Shown: piece by piece, positions 26,200 to 40,429 of the stretch | Layout: each line of letters opens with the position of its first letter | Position numbering within the stretch: position 1 is the first letter of the stretch | Assembly: GCA_963573385.1 (NCBI GenBank) | Contig: CAUYLG010062032.1 | Coordinates: 124,001 to 188,000, forward strand | From: Cacajao melanocephalus | Taxonomy: Eukaryota; Chordata; Mammalia; Primates; Pitheciidae | Reading direction: 5' to 3' | DNA length: 64,000 nt | Notes under the pieces: model-generated | What the model was told of the DNA's origin: nothing | The model's input: only the letters and a program-made list of their open reading frames with translations | The model's database searches: none | Made by a program: the position numbers and the translations under genes

Positions 26200-26342
26200 T
26201 TATAATAAAATGCATGTGTGCTTAGTGTGTGTGTTTAACATTGTTATGCAACCCATGATCATGTATACACATATGTATGCATGTATGTATTTATACAGTC
26301 TATATACATATACCTATAGATATATATACATATCTATATTTA
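26200..26342. repeat. TG/TATG/TATA-rich microsatellite-like region
   Basis: Mixed GTGTGT, ATGTATGCATGTATG and TATATACATAT runs directly upstream of the Tigger element. Confidence 0.75.
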
Positions 26343-26667
26343 TACAGGCATTTGGTCGACCACAGATTGCACAGACAACTGGTTCCATAAGATTTTAATG
26401 GAACAGAAAAATTATTTTTGCCTGGTGGCATCTTAGCTGTTGTAACATATTAGCACAGCATATTACCCATGTGTTTGTGGTGATGCTGGTATAAACAAGC
26501 CTACCCTACTGCCAGTTATGTAAAAGTATAGCACATAAAATTATGTACAGTATATAATATTTGATAATGATAATGACTATATGACTGGTTTGAGTATTTA
26601 ACACACTATACCTTTTGTTATTATAGAGTGTACTCCTTCTATTTATTAAAAACAAGTTAATCCTTCA

Positions 26668-26808
26668 GGAGTTATTCCAGAAGAGGGCATTGTTATAATA
26701 AAAGGTGACAGCTTCCTGTATGTTCTTGCCCCTGCAGAACTCCCAGTGGGACAAGATGTAGAGATGGTAGGCAGTGATATTCACAATCCTGATTCTGTGT
26801 GGGTCTAG
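26668..26808 (+). pseudogene. Tigger3-like transposase C-terminal remnant
   Basis: A 46-codon open stretch followed by TAG encodes GVIPEEGIVIIKGDSFLYVL, then APAELPVGQDVEMVGSDI, ending in HNPDSVWV. This is the acidic C-terminal tail of the Tigger3 transposase. The DNA-binding and DDE catalytic parts are absent, so it cannot act as a transposase. The stop lies a few codons later than the one usual for the family. Confidence 0.75.
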
Positions 26809-27032
26809 GCTAATGTGAGTGTTTTGCTTTTTATAAAATGTTACTTATAAAAAATTATTAGTCTTACATTTTAAAAATGTAAAACTAAAAAAATTAAGAC
26901 TAGAAAAAATCTTACTAAAGATATTAAAAAAATATTTTGTACAACTGTACAATGTGTGTTTCAAGCTTAGCATTGTTACAAAAGAGTCAAAAAGTTTAAG
27001 AACTTTAAAAATGTGTAAAGTTAAAAAGTTAG

Positions 27033-27340
<308 letters not shown>

Positions 27341-27771
27341 GAAAAATATTTTTATACATTTAACCTAAGCATATAGTGTTTATGAAGTCTACAGTAGTGT
27401 ACAATAATGTTCTAGGCTTTCATATTAATTTATTACTCATTCACTGACTTACCCAGAGCAACTTCCAGTCCTACAAGTTCCATTAATAGTAAGTGCCCAA
27501 TACAAGTGTATCATTTTTTTTATTGTACCTTTACTAGGTTGAGACATGTTTAGATGCACAAATACTTACCATTGTGTTATAATTGCCTGCCGTATTCAGT
27601 AGAGTCACATGCTATGCAGTTTTGCAGCCTAGGAGCAGTAGCCAAGGTGTGTAGTAGGCTATAGTACCTAGGTTTGTGTGAGTATACTCATGATATTCAC
27701 ACAATGATGAAATTGCCTAATGACATATTTCTCAGAACCTATTCCCATCATGAAGCAATGCAGGACTTTTG

Positions 27772-29185
27772 TATATTTAAAATATCTGGAAACCACTTTC
27801 AAAATTAATAGTTTTAACACATGCCTTTTTAAAATATCACTATGAACATTTAGGGGAACTGACAAAATAAATACAGTTCAAAAGCTTTCATGTCCACGTG
27901 ACAAGTGGTATGCAGCATTTTTACTGAGGCATTTGGAAACTGAAGCTAATGATTAATGCTGCAAAGAATTTCCTGGAAAGTAGGCTGGAATCGTCTACAT
28001 TTTGGACACATTCCCTCAAATTTTAAGTCCTTTAGGAAAATGGAAAAGGAAATGCTGTCAGTTGTTTGTTTAACTTGGCTAGAATTTTTTTGTAATCACT
28101 TTCCTCACTAAGTTAGTTAATATTTTTTAAACAAATAAAAATGATATAATTTTAGAGCCAACCCAAAAGTAGCACTCAATAGAGGAATGTACTTTTGAAT
28201 TCATTTTAATCAGTAGTTAAATGTTTTATAAAAATCACGCTGATTTGAACTCTGTATCAATAGCAAACCACTGACAATTACACCCTTTCTGCAGGTCTCA
28301 AAACATAAATTCATTAACCTCAAAATATAGGACCTACTTTCTTGCCTCAAGAAATCAGGTTAACACAGATGATTCTGTAAAATTTTAGTTTTGTAAATTC
28401 TCCATATTGGAAATACCATAAACTCCCTTTAGAGCCTAATTCCCTTTGCAACTCAGTTCTGTCTTTTGGATGATATCTACTTCTCTTATTGTAGAATTGC
28501 TATAGAAATCTCTTGCTCTAGTCTCCTTGAAGTAATTATTTATCAGCTAAGGTCTTGTATTAACAGCTTCATCTTCACTAATTATATGTATCCCTAGACT
28601 TTTAACTTTTCCTCAGAGGTTTTATGTTCCATTCTTTTGATCACGTTCACTTACTTTCATCTGAAAAGAGTGCCAATTCTCTAATTTGTATTTTAAAAGG
28701 CTAATATCGACATGTCTTAAACTAGTAAGTAGATGATGTGTATTATGTGGCACATGGTAAATCATTTATTGTTTCTCTTTACAATGATTTGCTTAGAATC
28801 ATGGAGATATTATACTTCACTTCTTCCCTTAAAAGTAACCTATTTTGTTGAGAACTTTATGTAACTTAAATCAGTACAAGGCAGCTCAAAGACTTTTCTG
28901 AATGAGAATGCCAGAGTTGGGTTTTAAAGAGAAAATAAGTTATGGTGTAGATGACTGATATAAAACTCAGATTCTCCAAACTGAGAAGTAAACTATTGGT
29001 GGGCACAAAGGTTTTTTCTAATCCACAGGGATTCTTTGCAGCAATCAGCTGGTAGTATATAGATTACTTATATGAAGCATCCTATAGAATATTTAAGGTA
29101 AAACAAAATACTGTTGTCCTCTAATATTTACTGCTAAAGTAGACCTCTTCTAGAGACCTTGGATGACAAAATTGCCATTTATTAA
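27772..29185. other. No recognised feature
   Basis: AT-rich, unique-looking. No repeat, RNA gene or coding region that I can support. Confidence 0.4.
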
Positions 29186-29287
29186 GAGGCAGCAAGCATC
29201 GTGGTGATAAACAGCCTTCAGCATCAATATGTCTGGGTTTGAGGAAGAACTCTTTGATTTATTGGTTGCGAATGAAAAGGTGTCTTA
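29186..29287 (+). repeat. MIR SINE, 5' part (split by Tigger1)
   Basis: GAGGCAGCAAGCATCGTGGTGATAAAC and ATGTCTGGGTTTGAGGAAG correspond to the MIR 5' end. The element breaks off at the TA where Tigger1 begins and resumes at 31951. Confidence 0.75.
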
Positions 29288-29495
29288 CAGGCAGACCTCA
29301 GAGATACTGCAGGTTTGATTCTAGAACACAACAATCAAGCAAATATCACAATAAAGTGAGTCGTAAGAACTTTTTGGTTTCTTCATGCATATAAAAATTA
29401 TATTTACACTGTACTCTATTAAACATGAAAGAGCATGATGTCTAAAAAACAATGCATACACTTTAATTGGAAAAATTTTTTGTTGCTAAAAAATG

Positions 29496-31552
<2,057 letters not shown>

Positions 31553-31950
31553 CTGTAGGGATTTATTAGCCTATTTTCAGTATTGCTGTGTCTCAGAAAA
31601 TAGGAAGGCCTCAGGAGAGGGAGATGGGGGAATGGCCAGTTGGTGGAGCCGTCAGTGCACACACAACCCTTAAGTAAATTCACTGTCTTATGTGGGTGCA
31701 GTTTATGGGGCTCTAAAACAATTACAACAGTAACATCAAAGTCAACTGAACACAGATCACCATAACAGAAAAAGTTGGAAATATGGCAAGGATTACTAAA
31801 ATTTTATGCAGATACACAAAGTGAACACATACTGTTGGGGAATTGGCACTGATAGACTTGCTGGATGCAAGGTGACCACAAAACTTCAATTAGTAAAAAC
31901 ACACAGTATCTGGGAAGTACATTAAAGTGCAGTACAATAAAATGTACTGC

Positions 31951-32110
31951 ATTTTGTCCAGTGTCAGTCTCCTCCTCTGTTCAATAGAGGTAATTATAAT
32001 TCTTCATAAGGTTGGTGTAAAATGAAAAGGCACATATATAGAATGTATTTAGCCTAACGTCTGAAATTTAGCAAGTACCATAAAAAGATTTTGCTGTTGT
32101 GCTTTTATAT
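31951..32110 (+). repeat. MIR SINE, 3' part (split by Tigger1)
   Basis: GTGTCAGTCTCCTCCTCTGTTCAATAGAGGTAATTATAATTC and GGTTGGTGTAAAATGAAAAGG are the MIR core and 3' part, continuing the 29186-29287 piece. Confidence 0.75.
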
Positions 32111-34379
32111 TTATAATAATTAATACCATCATTGTTTAACTTTGTGCAGTAGTGGAGAACTTGTTTGCCAGTAATTCCCATGCCTAAAACCAGAATTTAA
32201 CAATCTGAGACACTACAGAAATTATTTTAATAAAGAAAACAACAAAAAAAGGAGAGACATATTTAAAAATCAAATTATATATTATGGTTGATGGCCATCT
32301 GTGTAGCTTGTTCATAATATTAGTTTATGGAGAAGAATGACTACTTTTTCAGCTATGCTTTGAAACCTGAGGTAGATTAGCAAAATCAAAATTAAAGTCA
32401 GCTTTCAAGTTGCCACTGCTTGACTGTGTACTCTCAGTTTGAGGCGAGATTCCTTGCGTTATTCTTCTGGTATTTGTTGGCTTTGTATCATTTTGCCTCC
32501 TTGTCAAAATTCAGTGTTGGCTGCAGGAAAGTAACCGGCATTTGTTTCTTCTGGCAAAAAGAAGTGGCAGGGGAGGGACTGGGAACATTGTTTATAGAAC
32601 AGCTCGGCATTTGTGAACATTTTTGATCTTTAGTGTTTTATCCCAATAAAAACCAGAAGGGAATCTGCACACAGTAAGAATGATTTACTTTATGGTTACG
32701 TTGGAATAGTAACACAATTTTTAAGAGACACCAGTGCAGCTGACAAGCTTTAAAGGCTCTGTGACTGACACACCTTTAGATACATTAATATCCGATGCTG
32801 GATGGTTCACTTGGCTTTTATTTTTTTCCTGAATAAATATGCCAGGTATGAAAATTAAATGCGCAATTGACTTAAAATGTGAAAGCACTAGTCCATGTAA
32901 ATGTATCCCATGTGAACATATCAACATTATTGATCATCTAAGTTTTTAATATAGGGATTGTATGGATTGATTAGTTATATGAATAAATGTGTCACTTATC
33001 AGTTGGCACCAACTCAGGGTCACAGGAAGAAGTCTAACATTTCCAACAGTGCATATACTGTTCCACTAAACCATATATAATCCTTAAAAGGAAACATCAA
33101 CAAAACATTTCTAGACATCTGCAGCACAAGTTTTATTACAAACATCCCAGTTTTGTACATCTGATATGATTTGTTTCCATAGATTTTTTTAATGCTTTGA
33201 AAGATAATTTCTTTTTCTTTGAGAAATTTAAACACACAAGTGTATGCACACGTAGCCACACATACACTAAATAGCACAACAACTTCTTAGTTTGATAGAT
33301 TCTTTAGTTTCTTTATTTAGAAACATACAATGTACTCAAGTAATGGCAAATAGTTCTATGCATAGGTACATATCAATTACATTTTTCTTATATTTGATTG
33401 TTAGAGTGGTGATCATGATGGTGCTGGTGCTGGTACTGGTGGGTTATGTCTAAGTGAATTAATTCCAACCTCTCATCTAAGTACATGAAGGTTTAATTGT
33501 AAAGAGTCTTGAATTGTTAGCAAGTATCTATAACACTCAAATTATGGCTGACTTCATACAAAATAAGACAGTGTTTTTCTTGTTTATAAAAAATAAACAA
33601 GATGTTTTTTCTAAATAACATTTATTTAAAATATTTACCCTGAGATATATACAACAAAATCAACCAATTAGAGAAAATGCAGCTCTAGAACATAAAATAT
33701 CTCTCATGTTACTTGATATTTAATTTGGGACATTTTCCATCTTTTTATATTTTACAAAATGTGGACACTTTATTTTTAAAAGTTTTTCTTTTAGTTAATT
33801 TTCTTTTTAGCACCAAAATCAACAGCATTCCCCCCCAAAAAACTTGCTCTTGAAATTGTTATCTATTGAAGAGGCTTAAATGAGACCGTGTTTTACTTTC
33901 AGCCAGTACATTTTTCTAAGGAAAGACAAGATACTAGAATTTCAGTATTCTCCCCTATACGTTCTTCTTTCTATTATGATCATACATTACTAATTCCCCA
34001 AATATCAAACCTGGAGGTAGACCACATGTGTGAGTTTGGGAATGAGTTTTGCTAACACCTTCCCCGCCCCCTACCCCGAAAAAATCATTTTCTTCATTTT
34101 GCCTCAGTTCCCTGACCAATGAAATGTTCAGAAGAATGAACAGTTAATCTCCATTAAATTATTACATATGAAAAAAGAAAATAATTTGTAGCGGTGATCA
34201 GACAGCATAACTGGTATTCTGCTGATGAAAGCCATATTTTTGTTTTGAATATAACTGAGTTTGATAAGCTTTCCATAATTCAGTGTAGATACCAAAAAGG
34301 CAGTGAGTCCAGCCATAGGCATAGTTCCAACATATTGAAATTGTTCTTCGAAATAAATAAGCTTGCACTTCACAAAGCA
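32111..34379. other. No recognised feature; unique-looking
   Basis: No family assigned. 32400-32660 is GC-richer (CAGGAAAGTAACCGGCATTT, GGCAGGGGAGGGACTGGG) and contains CCCAATAAAAACC near 32641, but no supported transcript. A GGTGCTGGTGCTGGTACTGG run lies at 33419-33438. Open frames of 65-110 codons near 34128-34523 overlap on both strands and are not convincing. Confidence 0.4.
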
Positions 34380-34560
34380 TGCTCACAAATAGCATATGAC
34401 TTCACAATTCAGGGGAAGGGTGGATATTGTTACAGTTGTGGTACACTTGTCAGAAATTATGGATTAAATGACTTGTCCAGGGTAATAAGAATCAGAGCCT
34501 GGACTCAGACCCAGATCCTCTAATTCTAAAAGCAAGTTGCATCATGGTACACCTCCATGT
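34380..34560 (-). repeat. MIR SINE
   Basis: Reverse-orientation MIR: GACTTGTCCAGGGTAATAAG, AGAGCCTGGACTCAGACCCAG and TTCTAAAAGCAAGTTGCATCATGG. The 109-codon plus-strand frame at 34194-34523 partly lies in it. Confidence 0.7.
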
Positions 34561-35319
34561 GCAGAGGATCTGTTCCATGCACATTCACATATTCCTTACG
34601 TGAGATTTAAAAAATTTGTAATTGTTTTATTTTTTTGAAGTCAACCTAAAATATTCCTATTTATTTTAATCATTATAAGTAGTTATACATTTTTATTTTG
34701 TGTATATGAAAGTCCATTATATAGTAGTTTAATACTTAAAATATAACAAACTTTATTTTCATTAAAGATGACAAGTCCTTGAAAAACTTGCAAAGTGAAT
34801 GTGTGTGTCACTCTGTAAGCAGTCTAACTCTGATAGAATGAATTAATTTCTCCTAAATATTATATTTGCATACAGAAAAATATTCTGTAATACTTATTTA
34901 ATAGAGGAATTATTTTTTACTATAAAAGAGATTTCATTTATACTGGTACCACATTATGAATACCCCCTTCTACCTTTATAAGGCCCTCAAATAAACTCTC
35001 ATTAATTAAATTATCCTTGGATTTATAAGTAAAGAGGTTAATGAAAAATCCTTATACTTGTAAAATCAAAGATAATTCTACTAGGTAATCACAAAGTTGT
35101 GTGTTTGCTAATCACTTCTATAAGCAGCTGATATTAACCATGAATATCGTCTTCAGTTATAAGAAAAGAATTAGTCCCATATACATCTCTAGGTAAAGCA
35201 CACTTTTGTAAAGAATGATCTATGTAAATAAACCAGCTTAACATAAAAATTATTTCACAGTGTAAACGTTAATTTTAGTTTCTTAATTTATTAAAAAGAA
35301 GACTACCAGGAGAATGTTT
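34561..35319. other. No recognised feature, AT-rich
   Basis: Nothing I can assign. Confidence 0.4.
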
Positions 35320-37335
35320 TTTTCCTGTGGTAAAATATATATAATAGAAAATTAACCATTTTCACCATTTTAAATGTACGGTTTAAGGGCATTAATTATA
35401 TATACACTGTTGTATTACCATCACCACTCTCTAGTTTCAAACCATTTTTTTAATTACACCAAAAATAAGAACATTGTAATAATTAAGCAATGACTCCCCA
35501 TTCACCCCTCCCTCTACCCCCCATAACCTTGAATCTACTTTTGATTTCTATGAATTTGCCTATTTTAGATACTTCATGTAAGTGGAATCATACACATTAA
35601 CCTTTTTGTGTCTTGTTTATATCACCTAGCATAATGGTTCTTTTTGTTTGTTATTTTTGAGATGGAGTCTCACCTTATTGCCCAGGCTGGAGTGCACTGG
35701 TGTGATCTCAGCTCACTGCAACCTCTGCTTCTGGGTTCAAGTGATTCTCCTGCCTCAGCCTCCAGAGCAGCTGGGATTACAGGCATCTGCCACCATACCC
35801 AGCTAATTTTTTGTATTTTTAGTAGAGATGGGTTCCACCATGTTGGCCAAGCTGGTCTTGAACACCTGACCTCAGCTGAACGACCCACCTCAGCCTCCCA
35901 AAGTGCTGGGACTACAACCGTGAGCCACCACGCCTGGCCAGCATAATGATTTTAAGGTTCATCAGTGTATCAGAACTTCATTCCTTCTTATGCTGAATAA
36001 CATTCCATCATATGAATATACACATTTTGTTTATCCACTCATCTGTTGATGGACATTTGGATTGTTTCCAAATTTTGGCTGTTGTGAATATTGATGCAAT
36101 AAACACTGGTATACAAGTATTTTGTCTCATTTCTTTGGAGTTTCTACCTACTAGTGTGATTGTTGAAATTGTTGGGTCATATAGTACTTCCCTTGTTAGC
36201 TTTCTAGAGTTGTTGCACCATTTTACATTCCCAGGAGAAATATACACATATTCCACCATTATAATGGTATTTCATTGTGCTTTTGGTTTTTTATTTGGTG
36301 TCCCTAATGAATAATGATGTTGAGGATCTTTGTAAGGTGCTTATTAGCCATTTATATTTCTTTGGAAAATATTCAAGTCCTTTGACAACAACATTTTAAT
36401 TGGGCTGTTTGGTTGATGTTGAGTTGTAGCTATTCTTTATAGATTCTGCATATTAAGACATTATCAGATACTAGATTTATAATATTTTCTTCCATTCCAT
36501 GGGTTGTCTTTTTAGTTTCTTAATAATGCCTTTGATGCAAACCTTTTTAACTTTAATAATTTTTAATTATTTTTCTATGCCATTAATGTCATATTTAAGA
36601 ATCTATTACCAAATTCAGATTCGAGAAGATATACTCCTATATTTTTTCTAAGATATTTATGGTTTTAGCACTTATATTTAGGTCATTGATCCATTTTGAG
36701 ACATTTTTTGTTTGTTTATGGTTTGAGGTAGAAGGCCAACATCATACTTTTGAGTATGGAAATCTAGTTTCCCCAGCACTGTCTGTTGGATAGATTTCTT
36801 TTTTCACTAAAGGGACTAAGCATTCTTGTCAATAATCAATTAACCATAAATGTGAGGTTTATATCTGGACTCAATTGTATTCCATTAGTCTATATATCTA
36901 GAATATACCAATGTCTTAATTATTTTAGCTTTGTAGTATGCTTTGCCGTGAGGAAGTGTGAGTTCTCCAATTTTGTTTCCCTTTTTCAAAATTATTTTGG
37001 CTATTTGTGGCCCCATCTTAATGTGAGGATTAGGTTTTCTATTTCTTCAAAAATCAAAAAAAATGGTTTTAGAATTTTGACAGGGAGGGCATTGAACCTA
37101 CAGATCACTTTGAGTAGTATGACATGTTAGCAGTATTGTCTTCTAGTAAGGATCACAGGTTTACTTTTAACTTGTCTATCATCGTCTTTAATTGTAGCAA
37201 GGATTTGTAGTTTTTAGTGTACAGTGTTTCACCTACTTGGTTAAACTTTAAAAATATTTTGTTCTTTGTGATGCTCTTTTCAATAGAATTGTTTTCTTAA
37301 TATTCTTTTTGGATTGTTCATTGATAGTATATACA
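35320..37335 (-). mobile_element. L1M element, 5'-truncated, split by an Alu
   Basis: In reverse orientation: L1M 3'-UTR (AAAATTAACCATTTTCACC, CTACCCCCCATAACCTTGAAT), then ORF2 C-terminal sequence. After the Alu come TCAGAACTTCATTCCTTCTT, CTCATCTGTTGATGGACATTTGG and GTTGGGTCATATAGTACTTCC. Farther along are CTTTATAGATTCTGCATATTA and GTATTCCATTAGTCTATATATC, up to TTCATTGATAGTATATACAA at about 37335. No usable open frame remains; frames of 83-114 codons are fragments. Confidence 0.87.
35628..35951 (-). mobile_element. Alu (AluS-like) in the L1M, with 12-bp target duplication
   Basis: Reverse-orientation full Alu at 35640-35939 (GAGATGGAGTCTCACCTTAT to GTGAGCCACCACGCCTGGCC). AGCATAATGGTT at 35628-35639 and AGCATAATGATT at 35940-35951 form the target duplication with one mismatch. 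The 100-codon plus-strand and 72-codon minus-strand frames inside are Alu-derived. Confidence 0.95.
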
Positions 37336-37994
37336 AATACAATTCATTCAATGTAGTAAAGCACAGAATAGAACAAAGAAAAAATTCACATGATCATCTC
37401 AACACAGAAAAGGCATTTTCGGCATTTTCCAAATTAAACATCCTCTTATGGTAAGTAAAAATACTAAAACAAAAAGTAGAAATAGGAATTTCTTGAATAT
37501 GAAAGAAGGCATTTATGATTAGCCCACGGTTAACATCATACTCAATAGTGTGAGATTGAAAGCTAACTTTGTAAGATCAAGAAAAAGATGATGATGCCCA
37601 CTGTCAGCACTTTTATTCAATGTTATGGAAGTTCTATCTAGGGCAACTGGACAAGAAAAAGAAATAAAAGTTATCCAAATAAATACAAGAGGCAAAAGTA
37701 AAACTATTTTCAGATAACATGATCCTATGCATAGAAAGTCCTAAGGACCCATAAGAAATCTACTAGAGCTAAAAAATGAATTCAGCAGTGTTAGGGTACA
37801 AGATCAACATACAAAAATCCATTATATTTATATACATTTATAATGAATGCCATGAGAAGAAAATTAAGATTCTTTATTTTTATGTAAGATTTGTTTTATA
37901 TCCTCAATTTTGAATAGTTTCAAATTTTTCCAAGATTCATAATCTTGGAACATCTGCAAATAATTTATTTTGGATTTTCCTAGTCAGTGCTATC

Positions 37995-39209
37995 TTTTTT
38001 TTTTTAAATTATACTTTAAGTTCTGGGGTACATGTGCAGAATGTGCAGGTTTGTTACATAGGTATACACATGCCATTGTGGTTTGCAGCATCCATCCCCC
38101 AGTCATCTACATTAGGTATTTCTCCTAAAGCTATCCCTGTCCAATGTCCCCACCTTCTGCTCTCCCTCCCCTACCCACCCCGACAGGCCCCAGTGTGTGA
38201 TGTTCCCTTCCCTGTGTCCATGTGTTCTCATTGTTCCACACCCACTTATGAGTGAGAATATGTGGTGCTTAGTTTTCTGTTCTTGTGTCAGTTTGCTGAG
38301 AATGATAGTTTCCAGCTTCATCCATGTCCCTGCAAAGGGCAGGAACTCATCCATTTTTATGGCTGCACAGTATTCCTTGGTATATATATGCCACATTTTC
38401 TTTATCCAGTCTATCATTGATGGGTATTTGGGTTGGTTCCAAGTCTTTGCTATTGCAAACAGTGCTGTAATAAACATATGCGTGCATGTGTCTACATAAC
38501 AGAATGATTTATAATCCTTTGGGTATATACCCAGTAATGGGATTACTGGATCAATTGGAATTTCTAGTTCCAGATCCTTGAGGAATTGCCACACTGTCTT
38601 CCACAATGGTTGAAGTAATTTATACTCCCACCAACAGTGTAAAAGCATTCCTATTTCTCCATATCCTCTCCAGCATCTGTTGTTTTCTGATTTTTTAATG
38701 ATCACCATTCTAAATGGCATGAGATGGTATCTCAATGTGGTTTTGATTTGCCTTTCTCTAATGACCAGTGATGATGATGAGCTTCTTCTCATATGTTTGT
38801 TAGCTGCGTAAATGTCTTCTTTTGAAAAGCATCTGTTCATATCCTTTGCCCACTTTTGGATAGGGTTGTTGTTTTCTTGTAAATTTGTTTTAGTTATTTG
38901 TAGATTCTGGATATTAGCCCCTTTGTCAGATGGGTAGATTGCAAAAACTTTTTTCCAATTCTGTTGGTTGCCGGTTCACTCTAATGATAGTTTCTTTTGC
39001 TGTGCAGAAGCTCTTAAGTTTAATTAGATCCCATTTGTCTATTTTGGCTTTTGTTGCCATTGCTTTTGGTGTTTTAGTCATGAAGTCCTTGCCCATGCCT
39101 ATGTCCTGAATGGTATTGCCTAGTTTTTCTTTGGGTTTTTTATGGTGTTAGGTCTTATGTTTAAATGTTTAATCCATCTTGAGTTAATTTTTGTATAAGG
39201 TGTAAGGAG
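37995..39209 (-). mobile_element. 5'-truncated primate L1 (L1P type)
   Basis: T-run at 37995-38006, then AAATTATACTTTAAGTTCTG, CATGTGCAGAATGTGCAGGTT and continuous L1 3'-UTR plus ORF2 C-terminal sequence to TTTTTGTATAAGGTGTAAGG. It is the same region as the 3' 1.2 kb of the L1 at 17050-18720 and was inserted into older L1M sequence. Confidence 0.93.
38112..39209 (-). pseudogene. L1 ORF2 C-terminal remnant with lost stop codon
   Basis: A 242-codon open frame at 38840-38112 covers the end of the L1 ORF2 protein: [60 protein letters not shown] and ALFAIAKTWNQPKYPS. The usual TGA end is changed to GGA near 38235-38237, so the frame runs about 40 codons into the 3'-UTR. The reverse-transcriptase active site and endonuclease domain are absent, and the frame is broken upstream of 38840. 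Confidence 0.88.
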
Positions 39210-40040
39210 TCTTCCCCACCATAGTTCCAAACTAGATTTATTTTTAGGAATTCTTCAACATGAAAGCAAATAATAAATTCAGTTAACAAACTGACAGATA
39301 TGTCTTTGGGGATATTAAGGATGCAAAGATGATGCAATACTTTTAGTCAAAACTTTTTTCAATGTTATATAGGCAATAGTATTCCTTATCGAAATATTAA
39401 AATTTATCAAAAATGTACAATTTTTCCACATTGAAAATTGCAAAGCATTGCTGAGAGTAAACAAAGAAGACCTCAATAAGTGGAGAGATGTACCATGCTC
39501 ATGTTCTAAATGATTCAATATTGTTAAAAAGTCAATTTGTCCTAAATTAATCTGTACATTCAATGGAATCATAATTTCTTCAGACTTTAGTAGAAATTAA
39601 CAAGCAGATTCTAAAATTAAGAAATGCAAAGGATCTAGAATAGCCAAAACAAAATGCAAAAAGAATTCACTTGCAGAAGTTGCACTACCTGACTTTGTGA
39701 AAGAGACAGCCATTAAGATGATTGTGTGGTACTGGTATGAAGATAGACATATGGATTAAAGGAACAGAGTTAAGTGCACAGAACCTATATTTATATGGTC
39801 AATTGATTTCTAATGAAGGAACAAAGGGAATTTAGTGAATAAGAATGTATTATTGACAAACGGTACTGGAACAATTAGATAGAGATATAAACTTTAATCC
39901 ATACATTGAATTATGGGCAAAAATTAACTCAAAATCTACCCTATGCCTAAATACAAAACCAAAAACTACAAAACTCCCAGAGGAAAACAGGACAAAATCT
40001 TTGTGACCTTGGGTTAGGCAAAGACTTCTTAGATATGATC

Positions 40041-40043
40041 AAA

Positions 40044-40075
<32 letters not shown>
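40041..40075. repeat. (CAA)n microsatellite
   Basis: About eleven CAA units inside L1M sequence, flanked by A-runs. Confidence 0.95.
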
Positions 40076-40076
<1 letters not shown>

Positions 40077-40429
40077 AAAACCCACAACCCAAAAGAGACC
40101 AAAAAAAAAATTATTAAAAATAAACCTCATCAAAATTAATTAAGAAATTTTGTCTTTGAAGGACAGACCAAGATGTTGAAACTACTCTTGATGGTGGTGA
40201 TATATCATGTGGCATCCATATAAAAAGCATACATTATCAAATTTTACACTTAAACATGTACATTTAAATGTGTTTTGATCAATGAATTTCTCTAATTGTG
40301 CACTTTAAATAAGTACACTTTAAATATGCCAAATATACATCTTTAAACCTATTTCCCATCTTCCCAAATCATTTTGAAAAAAAGTTATTAAGAATAATAA
40401 AAAATTTTATATGTTAGAAAGCTTAAATA

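Larger units (their letters stand above)
37340..40310 (+). mobile_element. L1M element, plus strand, in at least two pieces around a younger L1
   Basis: 37340-37875 reads as L1M ORF2 reverse-transcriptase region: CACATGATCATCTCAACACAG, AAAGGCATTT, ACAAGAAAAAGAAATAAAAG, TAACATGATCCTATGCATAG. 39400-40175 continues with the later ORF2 part: GAATAGCCAAAACAAAATGC, TGTGGTACTGGTATGAAGATAG, AAAATTAACTCAAAATCTAC, and then 40180-40310 resembles an L1M 3' end. The pieces are separated by a primate L1 and by about 300 bp of unclear sequence (37876-37994 and 39210-39400). The first of these looks partly like reverse-orientation L1M. Confidence 0.7.
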
